A DNA stretch of 11,703 nt from Bacteroidota bacterium (GCA_030706105.1 JAUZPC010000048.1:1-11703), one strand, 5' to 3'. Positions 1 through 6,959 are shown, counted from the first letter of the stretch. Numbers and translations: made by a program. The notes: generated from the letters alone by a model not told the origin.

Positions 1-254
1 ACTACAGGGCTTTCTTTTACCAAAACATTGTCAGCTGAAAAAGCTGAAGTAATGTTTATTTTATTGCTTCCCGGCACGAAAGGAGATGCAATGGGCGCAG
101 GAACTGCAACAGGTTCCGCAATTGTTTGCTGCAGATCCGCAGTAAGCAAGGGTGCTATCTTTTGCTGAAATATATTACTGCTGATTGCTGTTGATGGTTC
201 GTTGAAGGAGGCAGAAAGTTCTGCAATTAGCGTGGCCAAATCATGCTGCTGCAT
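1..254 (-). CDS. Unidentified protein, N-terminal part (runs off the window)
   Basis: An uninterrupted reading frame runs on the minus strand from an ATG at 254 to the window edge, 84 codons with no stop, so the gene is cut by the boundary. It begins MQQHDLATLIAELSASFNEP and is rich in Ala, Pro, Ser, Ile and Gln, with a Pro/Ala stretch near residues 53-64 (EPVAVPAPIASPF). I see no signal peptide, membrane segment or catalytic motif. The first 30 residues look helical and soluble, and the Pro/Ala stretch looks like a linker. The bases before the ATG are AT-rich and carry no ribosome binding site, as is usual in Bacteroidota. I do not recognise the family. Coding is supported by the unbroken frame and sensible codon use; function is open. 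Confidence 0.6.
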   Translation of the reverse strand, partial: MQQHDLATLIAELSASFNEPSTAISSNIFQQKIAPLLTADLQQTIAEPVAVPAPIASPFVPGSNKINITSAFSADNVLVKESPV

Positions 255-458
255 AAATGTATTTGTTATTTGGGGTTAACAAAGTGGCCGCGGCAGGTAA
301 ACAATCTCCGTATACGGAAGAAGGAACGGTTAAGTTGCCAGCCCGCATATAATTAAGTTTATAAATATAACAATAGATATTGAATCAATTATCAATTTAT
401 TGTAATCCTTTTATTAAGAAAATATCAAGGAGGTTACAATGGTTTATTTTTAAACCTT

Positions 459-530
459 TTGTCTGAACCATGATTACAGGGATTGTCTGAACCATGATTA
501 AAAGGATTATAAGATTACCATGATTTAAAT
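459..530 (+). repeat. Tandem 24-base repeat with TCTGAACCATGA core
   Basis: Two near-identical units, 459-482 and 483-506, each start TTGTCTGAACCATGATTA, and a third degenerate unit (507-530) keeps ACCATGATT. An inverted copy of the core, TCATGGTTCAGA, lies at 571-582 and matches 462-473 and 486-497 exactly, so either unit could pair with it. Short repeats built on TCTGAACC...GATT are, from memory, common between genes in Bacteroidota genomes, and I infer that this is a local representative. Function is unknown; read-through attenuation or transcript-end protection are possibilities. Confidence 0.7.
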
Positions 531-579
531 ATACCTCTTATTAATTCTGAAGATCCATTAATCAATCGACTCATGGTTC

Positions 580-665
580 AGATTGCCGCGGCCCCAGGGT
601 AAAGTCATTGCGAGGCGCACTAATAAACATCAAGGTTAGAAGAACTTGTTGCGCCGCGGCAATCT
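580..665. repeat. 13-bp perfect inverted repeat around a GCGAGGCGC hairpin
   Basis: AGATTGCCGCGGC at 580-592 is the exact reverse complement of 653-665, with 60 bases between. Inside, TTGCGAGGCGCA (608-619) can also pair imperfectly with the right arm around 649-662, so two competing hairpins are possible. CATCAAG (628-634) is also complementary to CTTGATG (676-682). Repeats of the form GTCATTGCGAGG...GCAATCTC are a familiar interspersed type in bacterial genomes (recalled, not searched). Confidence 0.65.
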
Positions 666-860
666 CTCCCCGCTTCTTGATGCGTGTCACCCGACATTCC
701 CCGAGTCACAGCATCAAAAATTAATGGACATTTACGATTGCAGTTATAAAGCCATTCTACCCATTTACCTCGATGAAGGTTATTATAAAATCATTGCAGG
801 AAATCTCCAGGGAAAAAGATAAAAGAAAACATTTACCAAAAGCAGGTACGCGATGACGTT
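601..860. mobile_element. Possible MITE-like element, very tentative
   Basis: The left end, GTCATTGCG (604-612), resembles the reverse complement of the right end, CGCGATGAC (850-858), at 8 of 9 positions. The right-end motif is also present in the second copy at 8240-8248, in the same relation to the repeat body. Short ends in opposite orientation around about 260 bases would fit a non-autonomous mobile element. No target-site duplication is evident and the second copy lacks the left end, so this stays a hypothesis. Confidence 0.25.
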
Positions 861-990
861 TAGATGATCAAACACCTGCATCTCTGTAAAACCTTCGCTT
901 AATCCCAATGACTTCCATACCCTGGCCCAAAAAACGGATTGCGATTACTTAAAAAGGTATCATAATAAGAATGATGGTCTTTTTATTTAA
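709..990 (+). pseudogene. Decayed reading frame, copy A of a dispersed repeat
   Basis: One frame can be read from before the ATG at 724 to a TAA at 988-990, interrupted by TAA at 820-822 and TGA at 865-867. The pieces read MDIYDCSYKAILPIYLDEG... (32 residues), a 14-residue piece containing KKTFTKSRYAMTFR, and a 40-residue piece containing LNPNDFHTLAQKTDCDYLKR. Positions 709-860 are about 89% identical by hand count to 8100-8250. Several differences between the copies fall at silent third positions (TAC/TAT, ATC/ATA, ATT/ATC, ACA/ACT, ACC/ACA, GCG/GCA), which suggests the ancestor was translated. I do not recognise the protein. Non-silent changes also occur, so a non-coding repeat is still possible. 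Confidence 0.45.
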
Positions 991-1022
991 TTCAGCGTAA
1001 TAATATAATTTCAAAAAAGTCA

Positions 1023-1050
1023 TTTGTGGGCTAACCCATTTATAGTTTTG
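1023..1050 (+). promoter_or_regulatory. Candidate Bacteroidota promoter for the LEA-like gene
   Basis: TTTG at 1023-1026 and TAGTTTTG at 1043-1050 match the phylum's -33 and -7 consensus (TTTG and TAnnTTTG). Their spacing is 16 bases, shorter than the usual 19 or so. The small palindrome TGGGCTAACCCA (1027-1038) lies between the boxes and could be an operator. The expected transcript start near 1056 leaves a leader of about 40 bases. Confidence 0.45.
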
Positions 1051-1097
1051 GCAGCGGAATGGCATGATTTTTAAGGCTATAATTTAAAACTTATAAC

Positions 1098-1259
1098 ATG
1101 TCAAATCTAAAAGAACAAATTAAAAAAGACGCTCACAAAGCAGAAAAGAAGACGGAACATGCTTCCCATGAAATTGCTGACAAAACCAAAGATGCAGCAC
1201 AAAAAGTGAAATCTAAAGCAGAAGAGGTGGGCCGCAGCATCAAGAACAAGATGGATTAA
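1098..1259 (+). CDS. Small LEA-like/YtxH-like stress protein
   Basis: This 53-residue protein starts at ATG 1098 and ends at TAA 1257-1259. It is almost entirely charged and Ala-rich, with no Pro, no Cys and no hydrophobic stretch. The middle shows a loose 11-residue periodicity (AEKKTEHASHE, IADKTKDAAQK, VKSKAEEVGRS), as in group 3 late-embryogenesis-abundant proteins and small bacterial general-stress proteins. By family analogy it would be a soluble cytoplasmic protein, disordered in water and helical on drying or at membranes, that protects proteins or membranes under stress. A promoter-like pair lies 48 bases upstream and a strong hairpin 60 bases downstream, so it is probably monocistronic. 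The match rests on composition and periodicity, not on a conserved motif. Confidence 0.75.
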   Translation: MSNLKEQIKKDAHKAEKKTEHASHEIADKTKDAAQKVKSKAEEVGRSIKNKMD

Positions 1260-1317
1260 GACACCGGCCTAGCGGATTTTCATTATTATGCAATGCAGAT
1301 TTACCATTGGAGGTCTA

Positions 1318-1345
1318 TCATGACCGCTTTCAAGAGTGGTCATGA
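1318..1345. terminator. 12-pair hairpin between convergent genes
   Basis: TCATGACCGCTT (1318-1329), loop TCAA, then GAGTGGTCATGA (1334-1345). All twelve positions pair, two of them as G-T. It sits between two convergent genes and could end both transcripts. No clean T run follows on either strand, so it is either a weak bidirectional terminator or a transcript-stabilising structure. Confidence 0.45.
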
Positions 1346-1427
1346 CGGATTCCTATTATTTTCCTTATCTAAAAAGAAAAAGGGCTACCGTAATGTGACC
1401 CCCTAAACCAGAACCTAACATAAACCA

Positions 1428-1841
1428 CTATTTTATATATTCTTTATTACCGTTTTTGTTGATATAATACTTTCCACCTTTAGGACCCTGGTATATTGTT
1501 CTTCCTTTCGCGTCAGTTCCGATAGCTTTATCTGCAGCTTTCGTGTTGGAAGTTGTCACAGTTTTTTGTGTCGTAACTACTGTTGGAGCTGGATTAGCCT
1601 TTGGAGTTGGTTGAACCTTTGGTGTCGGCTGAACGGCTGTGGTAGTGGTCTGAACTTTGGTCTTGTTTGCTTTTAAACGCATATCCGGAGTACCATCTTT
1701 CTTCAATCCATTACTCTGGACCGAAGTCGTCTTTTCCTTCTTCTCCTTCTTCGTTTGCTTTGTTACAGTTGTAGGAGCTTGCGCATGAAGCAAACTAACT
1801 GAACCAAACATGAATGCAATCACAATTATAATCTTTTTCAT
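1428..1841 (-). CDS. Secreted basic protein with PBCV-type basic adaptor motif
   Basis: The 137-residue protein has a signal peptide (about 1-20, ending LLHAQ). A Lys/Thr/Pro/Gln-rich low-complexity region (22-105) follows, with QPTPK repeats near 71-81. Two short modules are recognisable: LKKDGTPDMRLKANK at about 46-60, a motif I recall from small Bacteroidota secreted proteins, and GRTIYQGPKGGKYYINKNG at about 113-131. The second resembles the PBCV basic adaptor domain, which carries a G-P-[KR]-G-G-x-Y-Y-I core. The protein is probably periplasmic or surface-exposed and strongly basic, so it may bind polyanions such as DNA, lipopolysaccharide or peptidoglycan, but no enzymatic function is suggested. 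Its promoter region carries the palindrome AACAATTGTT (1892-1901) and two GAACAATT copies 15 bases apart, possibly operator sites. Confidence 0.85.
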   Translation of the reverse strand: MKKIIIVIAFMFGSVSLLHAQAPTTVTKQTKKEKKEKTTSVQSNGLKKDGTPDMRLKANKTKVQTTTTAVQPTPKVQPTPKANPAPTVVTTQKTVTTSNTKAADKAIGTDAKGRTIYQGPKGGKYYINKNGNKEYIK

Positions 1842-2274
1842 ATATAAGTTTTTAGTTATGTAATTTAATGTTTCTGAACAATTCTATTTTGAACAATTGT
1901 TGGGACGTTCTGCTGGCATCTATGTTTAATGCACTTATCTTGATAAAACACATGAACTTAAAATTAGAATTATGCATACCACTAAAAATCTGATAATTCG
2001 GCTTAAATTCTTCTCCTTAAATCAAACCCTTAAACAGTTAAATGGATTTATTGAAATCTCCCTACTTTTATTCCCCCATCGGAAGACGAATTTATACCGA
2101 ATAGTAGTATTGTTCATAATTGCTAACCCTTAATGTAATACCAAGTCCAGTGTAGGCACTATGAGGATTAATTGTAAGTAGTGATATTTTTAAAGCCAAT
2201 GAGGGGGAAATAATGATGGAGATAAGGCAGGAGGCGGGCAGCATTTATTATTCAATCACGGGTTAATTAATACA
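1842..2274. other. Divergent intergenic region, no clear gene
   Basis: This spacer serves the minus-strand gene ending its upstream side at 1841 and the kinase starting at 2275. GAACAATT occurs at 1876-1883 and 1891-1898, and the perfect palindrome AACAATTGTT at 1892-1901; this dyad lies about 50 bases upstream of the minus-strand start. No exact TAnnTTTG box was found on either strand. A 53-codon frame at 1972-2133 has no recognisable features. Confidence 0.5.
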
Positions 2275-4230
2275 ATGATAAAAAAAATCGCCTTTAGTTT
2301 TCTTCTTGTTGTTGTTTGTAATACCTGTATTGCACAGGTTTGGGGAACATTGCGGGACGCAGACAGTTTAAAACATGAAATAGCTAACGCTAAAGACGAT
2401 ACAACCCGGGTGCTGATGATGGTCAGAATATCTGGTATTTATGCGAACACTGTATTTGATTCTGCCATCTTTTACGGCAAGCGGGCACAAACGCTGTCGC
2501 AAAAAATTTCTTATCCAAAAGGCGAAGTAAGGAGTTTGAGTAGCCTGGGATCTGCATTCGAAACAAACGGTGATCTTCCTAAATCTTTGGAATTAGGATT
2601 TCGTGGATTGGAGATAGCCAAACAAAAACACCTGCCGCTTGAAACAACAATGTGCCTTACCCTTATCGGAAATGTATTCTGGGATTTAAATGATTATCCC
2701 AGAGCGATAAATTTTTACAGGCAGGCAGTTACAATTAACGAAACACTCAAAAATCAAATCGGAGCAAAGTATTACAGGCTTAACACAGAGGTCAATATTG
2801 GAACAGCCTTTATGTACAATAAACAGCTGGATTCTGCTCTTGCACACCTGCAAAAAGCGTACGAAGAAACATTGGATGATAAAGACTGGCACCCCGTTTT
2901 TTCAATGTTTCTTGGTGATCTGAAATTTCGCATGGGCCAGAGACAGGAAGGACTAAACTACCTTCATCAAAGCATAGAAATATTTCAAAATAACAAAGAT
3001 CATTATTCAACATCTGATGCCTGCAGAATTATTGCGGGTTTTTTCCAGCAACTGAACCAGGTTGATTCTAGTATTTATTTTGCCAAGAAAGCTCTTGAAG
3101 AAGCAAAATCCATCGGGTATAAAACAACTCTTTTAGGAGCCAGCAGAATATTGGCAGAACAGTACGAACTAAAAGACATTAAAGAAGCGCTTTATTATCG
3201 TAAGTATTTTGATTCAATAAATAATGATTTATACGGGGCAAACAAGGTTAAGAACTTACAAAAAACACTTTCCGATGAACAGGATCGTCAACGAAAAATT
3301 GAGGCAGAAAGAATTGCCTATCAAAATAGGTTAAAACAATATGGATTGCTGGCCGGGTTGGGCATCTTTCTATTAATAGCTTTTATTCTTTATCGCAATA
3401 ATAAACAGAAGCTAAAAGCAAATAAAATTTTGGAAGAAACTCTTAAAAATTTAAAATCCACCCAATCTCAACTTATCCAATCGGAGAAGATGGCTTCGCT
3501 TGGTGAACTTACAGCAGGCATAGCTCATGAAATTCAAAACCCATTAAATTTCGTAAATAATTTTTCTGAAGTAAGTAAAGAGTTGCTTGACGAAATGAAA
3601 ACAGAATTGGATAATGGTAATGCAGATGATGCAAAAGAAATTGCCAATGATGTAATTCAAAACTTAGAAAAAATAAATCATCATGGTAAACGTGCAGATG
3701 CTATTGTAAAAAACATGCTGCAGCATTCAAAGCAAACAAAAGGGGCAAAGGAACCCACGGATATTAATGCATTGGCTGATGAATATTTGCGGTTGGCTTA
3801 TCATGGCCTTCGGGCAAAGGATAAATCTTTAAATGCAATAACGAAAACTGATTTTGATGAAACGATAGGCAAAATAAACATCATATCCCAGGATATAGGA
3901 AGAGTATTACTTAATTTATACAACAATGCTTTTTACGCAGTGAATGAAAAAGCAAAACAACAGCCTAACGGATATGAACCCACGATTTCCGTAACCACAA
4001 AGAAGGAAGGCGACAAAGTAATACTAGCGGTAAAGGATAATGGTAATGGCATCCCTCAAAAAATAATTGATAAAATATTTCAGCCATTTTTTACCACTAA
4101 GCCAACAGGAGAAGGAACAGGATTAGGTTTATCATTGAGCTATGATATCATCAAAGCACATGGCGGTGAAATTAGGGTGAATACAATTGAACGGGAAGGA
4201 TCTGAATTTATTATAAACCTACCTGCTTAA
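2275..4230 (+). CDS. TPR-repeat membrane sensor histidine kinase
   Basis: The 651-residue protein has a signal peptide (1-20, ending CIAQ), then a periplasmic sensor region of degenerate tetratricopeptide repeats (about 35-320) with the usual helix-turn-helix A/L/Y pattern. A short coiled coil (about 325-352) leads to one membrane helix (about 356-373) and a second coiled coil (378-403). The HisKA dimerisation domain carries the phospho-acceptor in GIAHEIQNP (His418). The HATPase domain shows the N box (NLYNN, Asn547-Asn551), G1 box (DNGNGIP, Asp588), F box (FQPFFTTKP) and G2 box (GEGTGLGL, 612-619). All catalytic boxes are intact, so it should autophosphorylate. No receiver domain is fused and no response regulator lies nearby, so its partner is elsewhere. 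The stimulus is unknown; TPRs suggest a protein or peptide ligand. Confidence 0.95.
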   Translation: MIKKIAFSFLLVVVCNTCIAQVWGTLRDADSLKHEIANAKDDTTRVLMMVRISGIYANTVFDSAIFYGKRAQTLSQKISYPKGEVRSLSSLGSAFETNGDLPKSLELGFRGLEIAKQKHLPLETTMCLTLIGNVFWDLNDYPRAINFYRQAVTINETLKNQIGAKYYRLNTEVNIGTAFMYNKQLDSALAHLQKAYEETLDDKDWHPVFSMFLGDLKFRMGQRQEGLNYLHQSIEIFQNNKDHYSTSDACRIIAGFFQQLNQVDSSIYFAKKALEEAKSIGYKTTLLGASRILAEQYELKDIKEALYYRKYFDSINNDLYGANKVKNLQKTLSDEQDRQRKIEAERIAYQNRLKQYGLLAGLGIFLLIAFILYRNNKQKLKANKILEETLKNLKSTQSQLIQSEKMASLGELTAGIAHEIQNPLNFVNNFSEVSKELLDEMKTELDNGNADDAKEIANDVIQNLEKINHHGKRADAIVKNMLQHSKQTKGAKEPTDINALADEYLRLAYHGLRAKDKSLNAITKTDFDETIGKINIISQDIGRVLLNLYNNAFYAVNEKAKQQPNGYEPTISVTTKKEGDKVILAVKDNGNGIPQKIIDKIFQPFFTTKPTGEGTGLGLSLSYDIIKAHGGEIRVNTIEREGSEFIINLPA

Positions 4231-4439
4231 TCTCATACAGTTCATTGCTGGGACCTGCATATTACATCACCGGCCCTAATCTTGTCTTTAAGACATTTTA
4301 ATATTCTCTCCATCATTTCAACCAAAATCCTGATCTATGCTCGATTCTGTAGCAATTCTGTATTAACGTTTCATTGGTAAGCGTATTCATAAATGCATAG
4401 TCATATACGTCTTAAATCACCAATCTTAAAAATACAATT

Positions 4440-4823
4440 ATGAAAAAAATTATTACACTGCTATTCTTTACTGGTTGTTTAACCACTGGATTTGCACAAT
4501 CCGGTCACCGTCGACAAAGCAACGATCAAACTGATGGTAACGGATACCAGTCGCAACAAAGTGGCGGATACAATCGCGACCAATATTCACAAAACTCTCG
4601 TGATGGTAATGGAGGTTATAGCGATAATCAATGGAATAGCCGGAATAATCAAAATGACTACGGATATCATAAAGACAGAGATAATCAGGATAGAGGAGAT
4701 ATGAGGAGAAATCAATACGATTATCCACGCGGTAATCAAAGAGGGTGGGAAGATCATTCTTACAGGTCTTGGAGAAGAGAATCAAGGCGCCATAGGATAT
4801 ACCGTGATGATGACGGGGACTAA
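4440..4823 (+). CDS. Secreted Gln/Asn/Gly/Arg-rich low-complexity protein
   Basis: The 127-residue protein starts with a clear signal peptide (1-20, ending GFAQ). The rest is low-complexity and hydrophilic, dominated by Gln, Asn, Gly, Asp, Arg, Ser and Tyr, with recurring Tyr/Asn/Asp/Gln clusters (for example NRDQYSQNSRDGNGGYS) and an Arg-rich tail ending in acidic residues (RRHRIYRDDDGD). No folded domain or enzyme motif is visible, and it is likely disordered in the periplasm or outside the cell. Prion-like or biofilm-matrix roles are only compositional guesses. It is separated by 209 bases from the kinase and ends 18 bases before a strong terminator, so it appears to be its own transcription unit. 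The lack of stops on the opposite strand reflects its Asn/Gln/Asp codons. Confidence 0.85.
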   Translation: MKKIITLLFFTGCLTTGFAQSGHRRQSNDQTDGNGYQSQQSGGYNRDQYSQNSRDGNGGYSDNQWNSRNNQNDYGYHKDRDNQDRGDMRRNQYDYPRGNQRGWEDHSYRSWRRESRRHRIYRDDDGD

Positions 4824-4841
4824 TAATTCACATCGTTAACT

Positions 4842-4870
4842 AAGCCCCGCCATTGCGGGGTTTTTTATTT
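4842..4870 (+). terminator. Strong intrinsic terminator after the low-complexity gene
   Basis: CCCCGC (4845-4850), loop CATT, GCGGGG (4855-4860), extended outward by AAG/TTT pairing, then a T-rich run (4861-4870). This is a textbook rho-independent terminator beginning 18 bases after the TAA at 4821-4823. Confidence 0.92.
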
Positions 4871-4986
4871 CATAAAATTTCGTGAGGATCTATACGGTAT
4901 AAGCTGAAAAAAAAACGCTACTGGGTAAAATTAGTTGTTTGTTTTCGAACTTATTTGCTGAAATTTATATTAAATAAAAATACACT

Positions 4987-5582
4987 ATGTGGTTGGGATA
5001 TACACTAGTTTTTTGTGGAGCATTGCTGGTGGATATCACACCTTTTCCCCTGCCCCCCCGGCATTTACAGTAATGATCTTTTTACAGATTGCTTTTGGGT
5101 TATCCCTCTGGCCCGTGATTTTGATCGGGGTGGCAGGTTCTGCAATTGGCCGGCTTGTGCTTTCCAAGTATATAGATATTGTTGCTAAATGGGTATTAAA
5201 GCCTGAAAAAAATGAAGACATTCGTTTATTAGGTGAAAAAATCAGAACCAAGGGATTAAAAGCACAACTGTTTATCCTGTTGTATACTTTACTTCCTGTA
5301 TCTTCCACACCATTATTTATAGCTAGTGGCATGGCACGGATAGAGCCTCTCTATATAATACCTGCTTTTATAACTGGTAAATTTACCTCTGACAGTATAG
5401 CGGTAATAATAGGTAAATATACCCTGGAAAATGCCAACAGTCTTTTTAAAAACCCAATTTCGTGGCAGTCCGGAACTGCATTGTTATTGTTTTTATTGCT
5501 CATGTTTGCCTTACTTTTCACGGACTGGCGTACATTAATACATCAACATAAATTTCATTTCAAATTTAATATCTGGAAGTAA
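4987..5582 (+). CDS. DedA/VTT-like membrane protein, frame broken at a C7 run
   Basis: Two frames join here. The ATG at 4987 opens MWLGYTLVFCGALLVDITPF, a plausible first membrane segment, but this frame runs through seven C residues (5053-5059) to a TAA at 5071-5073. The rest of the protein (AFTVMIFLQIAFGL onward, to TAA at 5580-5582) lies in the frame that starts only with a GTG at 4989, whose first 24 residues look unnatural. Adding one C, or losing two, restores one protein of about 198 residues. It has four or five hydrophobic helices and a central LYTLLPVSSTPLFIASGM segment, like the re-entrant Pro/Gly region of SNARE-associated/VTT (DedA-type) inner-membrane proteins, several of which move lipids across membranes. 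Family placement is moderate, the broken frame is certain as written. It could be a sequencing error, phase variation or programmed -1 slippage. Confidence 0.7.
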
Positions 5583-5747
5583 CAGAGATTTACTTTATTA
5601 CTTTCGATTTTGGTATTGAACCCTCAATGAATCAGAGCCTGATTCCTCTTCAAGTTGATAAGTAAAGTTCATTACTCAAATCGACAAAATCACCAACCAT
5701 TTTTTTCCACATTGCCATGAATAATGCTAATGACAATATAACTGCGC

Positions 5748-6578
5748 TTAGGCATAGTGAACTAGGATTAAATAACAAAAAACAAAAGGTGCTGACCCCA
5801 GCATTGTATCAAAGCGATCAAGCATACCGCCATGTCCCGGCAAAATATTTCCAGAATCCTTAACGTGCAGGCTTCGTTTCCTAAGCGATTTAATAAGATC
5901 ACCAAATGTGCCTGTAACAACAATTATAACAGCAATTATTAGCCAATTTGCGAGATCGATTATTGTAAAAAGTAATGAAAATAAGTATACACCAAGTAAA
6001 GCGGTAAGTGCTCCTCCAAGGCTTCCTTCCCAGCTCTTTCCAGGAGAGATTCGTTCAAACAAACGGTGCCGTCCAAAATATTTGCCGGTAAAGAAAGCAA
6101 CACTGTCGTTTATCCAGAGAATAAAAAAGTATCCCAGAGCTAACTGGTAGTGGTAGATCCCTTGCCCAATAGGCAGAAATGTGATAGAGGTAAAAAAACA
6201 AAGTGGAATCGTTATACAAATTATGCCTAAAAAAGTAAATGCCAGGTTGTGAAAAGCATTGTCTGCTTTTAAATACAATTCAGAAATAAAGAGAGCAAAT
6301 ATTAGGGGAATGTTTATCAATAAAATACTCCAGTCATTAATACCGCTTATGAACAAGATTGTAGTAATGAATATACTTGCAGATAAAAGAATTCCACCCG
6401 TCTTTCGTGGCTGTAGTATTGAGGAGAAAAACAAGCAATAGAATTCCTGTAAGGAAAGGACATTAATTGTAAGTATCAACAAAATAAAACTGAAAGGGCT
6501 TGCCATTATTGAAGCCGCAATAATGAATACTAACATTAATCCTGTAGTTGTTCTTTTCGCTAGATTATCCGGAACCAT
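5748..6578 (-). CDS. cdsA: CDP-diacylglycerol synthase (phosphatidate cytidylyltransferase)
   Basis: The enzyme condenses CTP and phosphatidate to CDP-diacylglycerol, precursor of phosphatidylethanolamine and the anionic phospholipids, in the inner membrane. The 276-residue protein has about seven hydrophobic helices. The family signature lies at residues 231-257: S-L-R-K-R, then K240-D241-S-G, P247-G-H-G-G, and D254-R-F-D257. The only deviation is Arg233 where a hydrophobic residue is usual. The upstream conserved block (NDSVAFFTGKYFGR, then SPGKSWEGS at 178-186) is also present, so the enzyme should be active. The ATG at 6578 gives a normal N-terminus (MVPDNLAKRTTTGLMLVF). The gene stands alone, convergent with the DedA-like gene and 380 bases from its minus-strand neighbour. 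Confidence 0.96.
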   Translation of the reverse strand: MVPDNLAKRTTTGLMLVFIIAASIMASPFSFILLILTINVLSLQEFYCLFFSSILQPRKTGGILLSASIFITTILFISGINDWSILLINIPLIFALFISELYLKADNAFHNLAFTFLGIICITIPLCFFTSITFLPIGQGIYHYQLALGYFFILWINDSVAFFTGKYFGRHRLFERISPGKSWEGSLGGALTALLGVYLFSLLFTIIDLANWLIIAVIIVVTGTFGDLIKSLRKRSLHVKDSGNILPGHGGMLDRFDTMLGSAPFVFCYLILVHYA

Positions 6579-6959
6579 TTCATTTTTTTCTGATTTATTG
6601 ATTCCAAGAGGCTAAGCAATTGAACCACCCCAAATTAAAAAGCAACAAAGAAACGATTTGTAAGGTCCAACTATTATAGGGGATGTCATTTCCCTTCGCT
6701 TAATTCTTCTTTATGCAAGTAATCAAATTAATAATTTAAACCCCAATATTATATCTCGAAAAAGAGTTCAAAGATGATTGTCATTGCCGATAGTAATGAT
6801 TTACATCATTAGTTTGTGGTGATTTTTTTTATTAAAATTATGGATAGGATGTTAGCAGCAGTTGTTTATTACCTATTCTTTATTTGTTAATATTTCTATT
6901 GGGCTTTCCGAATTTTCAACTTCGATAAGAAATCGTTTACACTAGCCATTTCAAATTTT
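6579..6959. other. Upstream region of cdsA with an FNR-like dyad
   Basis: No gene is seen in these 380 bases. The clearest signal is a perfect dyad TAATGAT-TTAC-ATCATTA (6794-6811), about 216 bases before the cdsA start. Its TGAT-N4-ATCA core is close to the CRP/FNR-family consensus TTGAT-N4-ATCAA. A TTAATTTG motif on the minus strand near 6645 is a weak -7 candidate for cdsA. Confidence 0.4.

Larger units (their letters stand above)
255..1097. other. Repeat-rich spacer, no intact gene
   Basis: This 840-base stretch holds no intact gene. It contains a 12-base palindrome TCCGTATACGGA (307-318), a hairpin GGTTTA-TTTT-TAAACC (441-456), tandem 24-base units (459-530), nested inverted repeats with CCGCGG cores (about 283, 587 and 655), and a decayed reading frame (709-990). 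The GC-rich CCGCGG blocks stand out against the AT-rich background. Confidence 0.7.

Noticed and set aside
439..453. Four-codon leader frame after a perfect AAGGAGG
   Set aside because: A good Shine-Dalgarno sequence is unusual here, but the frame is four codons long and lies inside a hairpin and repeat region. Probably coincidence.
459..530. CRISPR array
   Set aside because: The 24-base units are contiguous with no spacers between them, and no cas genes are present.
1972..2133. 53-codon plus-strand frame between 1842 and 2274
   Set aside because: Hydrophobic and basic residues are scattered without a pattern, with no signal peptide, motif or promoter box. Not enough to call a gene.
4468..4785. 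105-codon antisense frame opposite the low-complexity gene
   Set aside because: It is a mirror of the Asn/Gln/Asp/Gly codons of the real gene, which has a signal peptide and a terminator.
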